This document shows, in pieces, positions 57,148-64,000 of a stretch of DNA of 64,000 nucleotides. The notes below the pieces were generated by a model. The model was given only the letters and a program-made list of their open reading frames with translations. It was not told the origin of the DNA and did no database searches. Origin of the DNA: Odoribacter sp. AF15-53. GTDB taxonomy: Bacteria; Bacteroidota; Bacteroidia; Bacteroidales; Marinifilaceae. The stretch covers positions 186,001-250,000 of the forward strand of contig NZ_QUHC01000004.1 of assembly GCF_003479425.1 (NCBI RefSeq), in the 5' to 3' direction. The position numbers and the translations under genes were made by a program. Position 1 is the stretch's first letter; every line of letters begins with the position of its first letter.

Positions 57148-58242
57148 ATGAATATTAAATATTTATTTTTTATTATGGGAGTCGTGTGTGCTTGTCACAC
57201 GACCCCAGGGTATGTGATTAAAGGAGATTTGAAACATTTTTCGGGGAAAATGTTTTTAATGACATTAGATACAGAACAGAAGGTTGATACTTTAATTTCT
57301 GTGGAAGTGAAAAATGGAATGTTTGAAATGCGAGGATATGTTCAGGAACCGATATTTGCTTGGTTACAGGCAGATAAAGGTGATTTTAAAATTCCTTTTT
57401 TTCTTGAAAATATGGAGTTTGTTTTGGATGCGGATATGAGCAATCCAACTATTTTTGAACTTACGGGGGGACGACTTCAAGCATTACGAGAACAATTTAA
57501 GAAAGAGGTAGAAGATTCTATACAAGCAAAGAGAAGAGTGTTGTGCGAAGAGTATAAAAAGAGTGTAGAGGCTGATAGCCTTTTCGGAGTCTTAACCGTG
57601 CGTGCCCGGATGGATAATTTGGATTCGCTTTATGATTATAAAGAGAATCTTTTTATTCGAGAGAATAATAATATTGTTTCTGCGGCTTTGGTACGGGGAC
57701 ATTTAAAAGAGCTTGTTCGTAAAAAAAAGTTGATACAAAAATTTGAATTATTGGGGGATACTGCACGGAATTCTGTAATCGGAAGAGAGTTGAAAGTTTA
57801 CGTGGAGCGAGAACGGAGGATTGCAGTCGGTTCAATAGCACCGGATTTCACGTTGAATACCCCGGATGGTAAATCTTTGGCCTTGCATGCTGTTAAGGCA
57901 AGGATTAAGATTCTTGATTTTTGGGCATCTTGGTGTGGACCGTGTCGGGAGGAAAATTCTACTGTGAAAAGATTGTATGATAAGTATCATAATTCTGATC
58001 TTGAGGTTGTTAGTGTTTCTTTAGACATGAAGAAGGAGGCTTGGGTGAAGGCGATAGAACAGGATAGTTTGCCATGGATTCACGTGTCGGATTTACAGGG
58101 CTGGGAATGTGCGGCTGCGAAATTATATGGAGTGAGTGGTATTCCATGTATAATTGTATTGGATGAAGATAATCGAATTATCGGGACCGATTTGAGAGGA
58201 AAGGAATTGGAAGAATTTATTGCTAAGGTTCTTTTGAAATAA
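57148..58242 (+). CDS. TlpA-like thioredoxin lipoprotein with DUF4369 domain, cassette 4
   Basis: 364 aa from ATG 57148, one base after the previous stop. A short signal ends in VVCACHTTPG, non-acidic after the Cys, so probably periplasmic. DUF4369 beta domain (about 20-105), charged helical linker, and TlpA-like domain (about 228-364) with FWASWCGPC (Cys263/Cys266) and VSGIPCIIVLD. The cis-Pro is followed by an unusual third Cys (GIPC), which sits beside the active site in thioredoxin folds. Confidence 0.87.
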   Translation: MNIKYLFFIMGVVCACHTTPGYVIKGDLKHFSGKMFLMTLDTEQKVDTLISVEVKNGMFEMRGYVQEPIFAWLQADKGDFKIPFFLENMEFVLDADMSNPTIFELTGGRLQALREQFKKEVEDSIQAKRRVLCEEYKKSVEADSLFGVLTVRARMDNLDSLYDYKENLFIRENNNIVSAALVRGHLKELVRKKKLIQKFELLGDTARNSVIGRELKVYVERERRIAVGSIAPDFTLNTPDGKSLALHAVKARIKILDFWASWCGPCREENSTVKRLYDKYHNSDLEVVSVSLDMKKEAWVKAIEQDSLPWIHVSDLQGWECAAAKLYGVSGIPCIIVLDEDNRIIGTDLRGKELEEFIAKVLLK

Positions 58243-58267
58243 TATTAGGAATTTTGTTTGTCTTTAT

Positions 58268-58303
58268 TACCTGACCTTGTGAAAATGAGGTCAGGTATTT
58301 TTT
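58268..58303 (+). terminator. Intrinsic terminator of cassette 4
   Basis: Perfect 10-bp stem TACCTGACCT/AGGTCAGGTA, loop TGTGAAAATG, then TTTTTT. It also separates cassette 4 from the convergent sigma gene, which ends 4 bp further on. Confidence 0.93.
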
Positions 58304-58306
58304 GTT

Positions 58307-58861
58307 TTAAGACAACCATAAATGTAAGAACAGAGAGCATGTGGTTAGAGTTCCTAATTCATCTTGCAAGCGTTTTAGGGCAATCTGTTTTTGTTTTTTC
58401 ACGGTGTCTACGGCTAGATCCAGTTGTTTTGCTATTTCGGATGGTTTCTTGCCTTCCAGGGTGAGCAAACAGATTTTTCTGCACTGTGGAGGTAAGTGAT
58501 CGATAGAAGCAAGGAGTTGTCGATATACTTCTTCTTGAATAAGATTGTTTATCACAGTTGGTTCCTCTTCTTCTTGCCAATTACTTGTGATTTGTTTTTC
58601 GTGACGTTGTTGAATCTTGCGATCCCGGAGGTAGGTAAAGCACCTGTTTTGAGTGGAGCGATACAAGTAAGTGCGAAGGGCCAGTTCGTGATCAAATTTG
58701 ATTTGTTTTTCCCAAAGGTATACGAATATCTCTTGCACGATGTCTTCTGCGGCTTCGTGGTTGCTGATGTGCTGGAAAGCGAATTGCACAAGTGAAGGGT
58801 AAAATTCTTTGAACAGAATTTTATATTGATGTTCCCTATATATGTTACGCAAGTCATCCAT
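58307..58861 (-). CDS. ECF sigma factor, cassette 5 (inverted)
   Basis: 184-aa ECF sigma factor on the minus strand from ATG 58861 (MDDLRNIYREHQYK). Region 2 has HEAAEDIVQEIFVYLWEKQ. Region 4 has KPSEIAKQLDLAVDTVKKQK. It ends in LTTCSLFLHLWLS, the shortest hydrophobic tail of the five. It is divergent from its presumed anti-sigma partner at 59034, unlike the other four cassettes. Confidence 0.92.
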   Translation of the reverse strand: MDDLRNIYREHQYKILFKEFYPSLVQFAFQHISNHEAAEDIVQEIFVYLWEKQIKFDHELALRTYLYRSTQNRCFTYLRDRKIQQRHEKQITSNWQEEEEPTVINNLIQEEVYRQLLASIDHLPPQCRKICLLTLEGKKPSEIAKQLDLAVDTVKKQKQIALKRLQDELGTLTTCSLFLHLWLS

Positions 58862-58896
58862 TATCAACGAAATTCACCACTCCCATTTGTAAAAGA

Positions 58897-58927
58897 CAAA
58901 TTTAGAGTTTTTTTTTATTTACGCAAG
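58897..58927 (-). promoter_or_regulatory. Promoter of cassette 5 sigma gene with overlapping palindrome
   Basis: On the minus strand, CTTG (58924-58927), 19 bp, TAAATTTG (58897-58904). The palindrome ATTTACgcaaGTAAAT (58917-58932) overlaps the -33 element and may be an operator. Long T-runs fill the rest of the gap to fecR. Confidence 0.6.
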
Positions 58928-59033
58928 TAAATATCTGTTTTTTTGCCTTGTTTTTTTTGCTATTTTTTTTCTTTTTTCTTTTACCCCTTTTCCCGGAGTT
59001 GTGAGTTATTAATATGAATAAGAAAACAACGTG

Positions 59034-60191
59034 ATGGATAAAAATTTTGAAATAGCGGATATTATTGTTGCGTTTATGAAAGGCGAGGTGACTCCGGAGC
59101 AATTAGTCCGGTTGGATGAATGGTTGGGAGAATCGGATGAAAATAAACGTTTATTTATATCATTGCAGGACGAAAAGAATTTTGAACACCAAATAGAGGT
59201 ACGCAAGGAATTAGATATAGAGCGAGCGTTTGATCGAGTGAAAACAAGAAAACGAGTTAAAAAATATCGGGGTATCGGGAAAATTTCAATTGCAGCTTCA
59301 ATTGCGATATTTGTGATGGCAAGTGTCGTGATGTTGTATACGAATAACGAGTCTCATGTGGAATCTTCTTTTGGGCAGGAGTTTATAACTGGAGGGACAA
59401 ATCGTGCTCTCTTGACGTTATCAACGGGAGTTCAGGTTGAGTTGGATAGACAAGATACGCTATTGCAGAGTAACATGGCTCGAATTCGGGTAGATAGGAC
59501 GATGGGGGTTTCTTATGAAGTAGAAGGTGATGCTACTTCTTCCGAATTAGTGTACAATGTAATGGAGGTCCCGACAAGAGCAGAATTTCAGTTAGTATTG
59601 TCGGATGGAACAAAAGTGTGGTTGAATGCCGGTTCTAGATTACGTTATCCGGAAAGGTTTGTCGGAAATGAACGCGAAGTGGAATTAACGGGTGAGGCTT
59701 ATTTTGATGTCATTCATGATGAGACGGCTCCTTTTACGGTGAAAACATCCCGTTCTGTGATCACCGTGTTAGGAACCGAGTTTAACGTTCGGGATTATAA
59801 AGGAGAGGCGAACCAGACGACTTTGGTACGGGGACGGGTCGCCGTGTGTGATTCTACGAATGAATCATTTATCATTCTCCCCGGGCAACAGGTGATTATA
59901 GATGAAGACGGAACAAAAGTAACAAATGTGGAGACCTTGTATTTTACATCCTGGAAAGATGGCTATTTCGTGTTTAACGAGGTAACCGTGGGGGAGATTA
60001 TGAAAGAGTTGGCAAAATGGTATGATTTTGATTGCTTCTTTGCGAATAGCACGGTTTCCGATATACGCTTGACGGCAAGATTGAAAAAGTACGATGATAT
60101 AAGTGTGATTCTGGATATATTATCTAATACGGGAGATATTCATTTTTCACAAAAAGGACGAGTAATTACAGTAAAAGAAATTGGCCAATAA
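59034..60191 (+). CDS. FecR-type anti-sigma factor, cassette 5
   Basis: 385 aa from ATG 59034, preceded by an alternative in-frame GTG at 59031. Cytoplasmic head (MDKNFEIADIIVAFMKGEV), membrane segment about 82-101 (IAASIAIFVMASVVMLY), FecR core with VPTRAEFQLVLSDGTKVWL, in which the usual RGGEY reads TRAEF, LRYPERFVG and GEAYFDVIHDE. DUF4974 C-terminus FVFNEVTVGEIMKELAKWYDF. Confidence 0.9.
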   Translation: MDKNFEIADIIVAFMKGEVTPEQLVRLDEWLGESDENKRLFISLQDEKNFEHQIEVRKELDIERAFDRVKTRKRVKKYRGIGKISIAASIAIFVMASVVMLYTNNESHVESSFGQEFITGGTNRALLTLSTGVQVELDRQDTLLQSNMARIRVDRTMGVSYEVEGDATSSELVYNVMEVPTRAEFQLVLSDGTKVWLNAGSRLRYPERFVGNEREVELTGEAYFDVIHDETAPFTVKTSRSVITVLGTEFNVRDYKGEANQTTLVRGRVAVCDSTNESFIILPGQQVIIDEDGTKVTNVETLYFTSWKDGYFVFNEVTVGEIMKELAKWYDFDCFFANSTVSDIRLTARLKKYDDISVILDILSNTGDIHFSQKGRVITVKEIGQ

Positions 60192-60196
60192 AATAC

Positions 60197-60229
60197 TGCG
60201 GGGAACCGGCACCACCCAAATTCCCCACA
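60197..60229 (+). promoter_or_regulatory. Hairpin between fecR and susC, cassette 5
   Basis: GGGGAA/TTCCCC stem (60200-60226) extended by a TG/CA pair across a mismatch, with a 15-nt C-rich loop. An AT-only palindrome (TTAATTAACAATTAA, around 60239-60253) follows before susC. Confidence 0.5.
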
Positions 60230-60267
60230 AGTAATTATTAATTAACAATTAATTGAAGTACAAATTT

Positions 60268-63200
60268 ATGAAAAAAAATGGAGAAAGCGGGTTCTGTTCG
60301 CGAGAAAAGTTGAGACTTTTTGGAGTATTCATGAAAGTCTCGTTGCTAATCGTTTTAATAAACTTTCCTGTGCGAAATTTCGCTCAAGAAAAACGATTTA
60401 CGTTTGAACTTAAAAATGTATCGGTAAGTGCGGTCTATCTTCATATCGAGAAGAATAGCGATTATTCTTTCGTGTATAATCCGCAAGAGATACGGAAAAT
60501 TGGTTTGAAGGATTATACATTCAAGGATGCTACCATCCGGGAAATTTTAGAGTATTGTTTGAAAGGTTCCGATTTAACTTATGAGATTCGGGATAAGCAT
60601 GTGATTATTCGTCGGGATAATGAGAAGCATGAAGGACGGGAGATGATACTTGTTCAGGGAAAGGTTGTCGGAAAAGATGGAAGTGCTTTGCCTGGGGTTT
60701 CTGTTTTATTGAAAGGAACCACGACGGGAGTAACAACAAATTCTGAAGGTAATTATTCTTTTTTTATTCCTAAGCAAGAGAATGTCGTGTTGGTATTTTC
60801 ATTTGTGGGCATGAAACGAGAAGAGGTCAAGTACACGGGCAAAGACGTGATAAATGTCACTATGGAGGAAGACGTGAAGTCTATGGAAGAGGTGGTTGTG
60901 ACCGGTTACCAGAATATTCGCAAAACAGATATGGTGGGATCTGCACAGAAAGTGCGACGGGATGAATTGTTTTTTAACGGGACAAATAGTCTTGAGCAGA
61001 TGTTACAGGGAAAGATTGCCGGAGCCGTGGTAAATAACACAAGCGGCTTAGTTGGTGCTCGTCAGAAAGTACGAGTGCGGGGAACATCTACACTTCTTGG
61101 TAATCAGGAACCTGTCTGGGTGGTAGACGGGATAATACAGGAAGATCCTTTACCTTTTAAGGCACAGGAATTCTCGTCAACAGGGGCAATATCTAATGAT
61201 AATTTTGACATGGTGCGTAACTTTGTCGGTAATGCCATTAGTTGGTTAAATCCCAATGATATTGAAGATATTACGGTGTTGAAAGATGCGGCGGCGACAG
61301 TATTGTATGGGGTAAAAGCTGCCAACGGGGTAATTGTGATAACAACGAGGAAAGGTAGTAAAGGGAGAATGGCTGTAAATTATAGCGGTAATTTTTCAAT
61401 CTCTTCCCGGTTGACGTATGACAAGATGCATCTGATGAATTCGCAACAACGAATAGAGGCTTCAAGGGAAATATACAATCAACGATTGGTGTATAATGGA
61501 AGAACCTTAGAGGATGTCGGGTATGAGGGAGTATTGAAAAAGTTTTTGAATAAGCAAGTAACTTACGATGAGTTTAATGCGGAAGTGAAACGTTTGGAAG
61601 AGGTAAACACGGATTGGTTTGACCTTTTGTATCGTAATCCGTTTAGTCATAATCATAGCCTAAGTATATCCGGGGGAACGGATAAAATAACTTATTATTG
61701 GTCTTTGGGTGTCTCCGAAAATAAAGGAGCGGCAAAAGGAAATGATCAGCAATCGTATAATTCGCTTATGAAAATGACCTTTCGGTTGAATGATAAATTG
61801 CTTGTTAATGCCCAGTTGAATGGGGATTATTCGGAGACAAATGGTTTCTACGTGGTAAATCCGTATCAGTATGCCAGAACGACTAGCCGGGCGATACCTT
61901 GTTTTAACGAGGATGGAACCCACTTTTTTTACCCGTCAAAGAATAGTACGGGAATGCTTTCCTATAATGTGTTGAATGAGTTGGAAAATACTGGGAACAA
62001 GAATAATAAAAAGAGTCTGGGGACAACGGTAAACCTGAGATATACCATATTGGAAGGCTTGAATTTCGAGAGTCTTTTAGGTTTGACGTATAGCGGGACA
62101 ACGGGAGAATCGTATGCTTCGGAGCGTAGTTTTTATATAGCGCAGAAACGGGGATATGATTACGGGCTTTTCAGCTCGGAGTCGGCAGAATATAAAAAAT
62201 CGCAATTACCTCACGGGGGAGAATTGAACACGACTAATGATCAGAATTTGACAGTGACCTGGAGAAACACGCTTGCTTACGATCATGTATTTAAACGTCA
62301 TCGGTTAGGCGTGTTTGTCGGGTTTGAATGTCGTAGTTCCAAATATGACGGGACGAGTGCCACTACTTACGGCTATTTCCCGGATCGAGGCAAAACGGTC
62401 ACTTTACCTCCTTTGCAGTATACGATAGGAACAGCTAAATATGATAATCCCATATATACCCTGTTTATAAAGAATAATATTGTCGATAAGAAGTCAAATT
62501 ACATGTCTTATTTTGGTTCGTTGACTTATTCTTTTGCTGAACGTTATGTAGTTACCGGAAGTATCCGGAGTGATGCATCTAATCGTTTCGGACAGGATAC
62601 GAAGCATCGTTTCTTACCGACCTGGTCGATTGGAGGGGTATGGCATGTTGTGAACGAATCTTGGATGCATTCTCAAAATCTTTTTAACGAGTTGAGTTTT
62701 CGTGCTACTTACGGTTGGCAGGGGAATGTCGCCGAGAATTATGGTCCTAATTTGGTGGCTAAGATCATGGGGTTGGAATATTATACGAAGGAGTTCCAGT
62801 TAAAAGTAAAGTCCTTACCTTATGGCGATTTGCGGTGGGAGAAAACAAAGACCGTGAATTTGGGAATAGATATCGGATTGTTGAAAAACAGATTAATGGT
62901 AACGGCGGAATATTATCACAAAAAGACAGAAGATGTTATTTTGAATAAAGAGGTTGCCTACGAGTATGGAGTTAATTCCATGCCTATCAACGGGGGAAAT
63001 TTGTATAATAAAGGATGGGAATTGAGCATAGCCATGACTCCGGTAAGAACTCGGGATTTTTTGTGGACATTGTCATTCAACACGTCTAAAAATTATAACA
63101 AGATGGATTCCCAAACGGAACAAAATAAAAATTGGCGTACGGCTGTTAGTGGTAGCTTGGTGAAAGATGGTTATGCTTTGTCATCAATTTGGGCATTCGA

Positions 63201-63843
63201 ATTTACAGGTTTGACAAATGAAGGACGACCTACTTTTTATCTGCCGTCCAAGGAAGAAATGCCGGAAGCTGCTAAAGATGCTACTGTCTTTTTGAAATAT
63301 GCCGGAACTCTTGATCCGGATTTTGCCGGAGGTATATCCACGTCATTCCGCTACAAGACATTGACATTATCAGCTTCTTTTAACGTGAACATCGGGAGTA
63401 AACGTTTCTTGGATGATTTATTTCCCTCGGGAACCGAAGTTGATGTGCCGAGTGCGTATTTAAATCTTTCTAAGGATATGGTTGATTGTTGGAAGAAACC
63501 GGGGGATGAGAAAGTCACGAATATTCCTAATTACCCGTCTGTGGGAGGAAGTGCTCCCACTACTTCCGTGGTTGGTTCGGAATATCTTTATCGGATGTAT
63601 AACTATAGTGATATCCGGGTTGTGAACGGTTCTTTTTTCCGTTGTAATAATATATCGTTAAATTATACATTTCCGGAATCAATTGTAAAACGTTTGCGTC
63701 TGACGCATTTGGCTTTGACGGCTGGGGTAACTAATCCGTTTATTATTGTGAGTAGCGAATATAAGGGGGTAGACCCGGAAGTGGCAACAGGCTCTCAGCC
63801 TATAGTGAAGACTTTTTCACTGGGATTAAATGTTAGTTTCTAA
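60268..63843 (+). CDS. SusC/RagA transporter with STN domain, cassette 5
   Basis: 1191-aa outer-membrane transporter from ATG 60268, preceded by ACAAATTT. STN domain (RFTFELKNVSVSAVYLHIE), carboxypeptidase-like domain (LPGVSVLLKGTTTGV), EEVVVTGYQNIRKTDMVGS, plug with NTSGLVGARQKVRVRGTSTL, and barrel ending in SLGLNVSF. It is a close paralogue of the cassette 2 transporter through the plug and much of the barrel (RFGQDT, YGWQGNVAENYGP, LRWEKTKT). Confidence 0.93.
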   Translation: MKKNGESGFCSREKLRLFGVFMKVSLLIVLINFPVRNFAQEKRFTFELKNVSVSAVYLHIEKNSDYSFVYNPQEIRKIGLKDYTFKDATIREILEYCLKGSDLTYEIRDKHVIIRRDNEKHEGREMILVQGKVVGKDGSALPGVSVLLKGTTTGVTTNSEGNYSFFIPKQENVVLVFSFVGMKREEVKYTGKDVINVTMEEDVKSMEEVVVTGYQNIRKTDMVGSAQKVRRDELFFNGTNSLEQMLQGKIAGAVVNNTSGLVGARQKVRVRGTSTLLGNQEPVWVVDGIIQEDPLPFKAQEFSSTGAISNDNFDMVRNFVGNAISWLNPNDIEDITVLKDAAATVLYGVKAANGVIVITTRKGSKGRMAVNYSGNFSISSRLTYDKMHLMNSQQRIEASREIYNQRLVYNGRTLEDVGYEGVLKKFLNKQVTYDEFNAEVKRLEEVNTDWFDLLYRNPFSHNHSLSISGGTDKITYYWSLGVSENKGAAKGNDQQSYNSLMKMTFRLNDKLLVNAQLNGDYSETNGFYVVNPYQYARTTSRAIPCFNEDGTHFFYPSKNSTGMLSYNVLNELENTGNKNNKKSLGTTVNLRYTILEGLNFESLLGLTYSGTTGESYASERSFYIAQKRGYDYGLFSSESAEYKKSQLPHGGELNTTNDQNLTVTWRNTLAYDHVFKRHRLGVFVGFECRSSKYDGTSATTYGYFPDRGKTVTLPPLQYTIGTAKYDNPIYTLFIKNNIVDKKSNYMSYFGSLTYSFAERYVVTGSIRSDASNRFGQDTKHRFLPTWSIGGVWHVVNESWMHSQNLFNELSFRATYGWQGNVAENYGPNLVAKIMGLEYYTKEFQLKVKSLPYGDLRWEKTKTVNLGIDIGLLKNRLMVTAEYYHKKTEDVILNKEVAYEYGVNSMPINGGNLYNKGWELSIAMTPVRTRDFLWTLSFNTSKNYNKMDSQTEQNKNWRTAVSGSLVKDGYALSSIWAFEFTGLTNEGRPTFYLPSKEEMPEAAKDATVFLKYAGTLDPDFAGGISTSFRYKTLTLSASFNVNIGSKRFLDDLFPSGTEVDVPSAYLNLSKDMVDCWKKPGDEKVTNIPNYPSVGGSAPTTSVVGSEYLYRMYNYSDIRVVNGSFFRCNNISLNYTFPESIVKRLRLTHLALTAGVTNPFIIVSSEYKGVDPEVATGSQPIVKTFSLGLNVSF

Positions 63844-63857
63844 ATAAATTTGATGGT

Positions 63858-64000
63858 ATGAGAAATATAGAAAATTATATAGTGATTTTTTTCATGATGA
63901 CGATCGGTATCGGTTGTAGTGGTTTTTTGGATGAATACAGTCAGGATGAGATTGTGCCGAGTACGGCAGATGATTTGGAACAGTTAATGGTCGGGGAGGC
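63858..64000 (+). CDS. SusD/RagB-family lipoprotein, cassette 5 (partial, runs off the window)
   Basis: An open frame from ATG 63858 encodes MRNIENYIVIFF..., a signal peptide ending TIGIGCSGFLDEYSQDE, then IVPSTADDLEQLMVGE. This matches the start of the cassette 2 SusD (CGDFLEESSLDE, RPSTVTELEQLLLGE). Only 47 residues are inside the window. It follows susC by 14 bp, as expected. Confidence 0.88.
   Translation, partial: MRNIENYIVIFFMMTIGIGCSGFLDEYSQDEIVPSTADDLEQLMVGE

Noticed and set aside
7978..64000. Glycan-utilisation loci (classical PULs)
   Set aside because: SusC/SusD pairs are present but I see no glycoside hydrolase, lyase, sulfatase or hybrid two-component regulator; the partners are thioredoxins and peptidase folds.

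Overview
This window carries a chromosomal segment of a Bacteroidota bacterium, most likely a gut Bacteroidales. The grounds are TAnnTTTG-type promoters without obvious Shine-Dalgarno sites, SusC/SusD outer-membrane pairs, ECF sigma/FecR pairs and lipoproteins with acidic residues after the lipid-anchored Cys. The style of the redox-linked SusCD cassettes resembles Odoribacteraceae (Odoribacter/Butyricimonas), but that placement is inference.

Left part (1-7.8 kb, minus strand): housekeeping genes for a DbpA-like DEAD-box helicase, a patatin-type phospholipase, type I GAPDH, TilS, and a transglutaminase-fold lipoprotein. They are separated by gaps rich in short-period tandem repeats (7-11 bp units).

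Rest of the window (7.9-64 kb): five consecutive cell-surface-signalling/transport cassettes. Each has an ECF sigma factor, a FecR-type anti-sigma factor, a SusC/RagA TonB-dependent transporter with an N-terminal STN signalling domain, and a SusD lipoprotein, followed by variable lipoproteins and effectors. Cassettes 1 (7.9-19.4 kb), 3 (36.6-48.0 kb) and 4 (48.1-58.3 kb) share the order sigma-FecR-SusC-SusD-DUF4843-PKD-like-effector. The effector is a two-domain thioredoxin in cassette 1, an S9 peptidase in cassette 3 and a TlpA-like thioredoxin in cassette 4. Cassette 2 (20.6-36.5 kb) has a different SusC/SusD type and a long tail: a lipoprotein, a subtilase-fold protein that has lost its catalytic residues, two aspartic-peptidase-fold/PDZ proteins, a degenerate aspartic-peptidase fold fused to thioredoxin, and two TlpA-like proteins. 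Cassette 5 (58.3 kb to the right edge) resembles cassette 2, has its sigma gene inverted relative to the rest, and is cut by the window end inside susD. A stand-alone TlpA-like gene sits between cassettes 1 and 2.

Working model (inference): each SusC/SusD pair imports a peptide- or protein-derived ligand. Ligand binding is relayed through STN to FecR and the sigma factor. The accompanying thiol oxidoreductases and peptidases reduce and cleave disulfide-containing substrates. Recurrent features suggest a shared regulatory design: hydrophobic C-terminal tails on all five sigma factors, hairpins between every fecR and susC, and a CAAAnTT leader directly before every susC start codon. I saw no tRNA, rRNA, transposase, integrase or CRISPR array. 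By eye, base composition becomes more AT-rich from cassette 1 towards cassettes 3-5.
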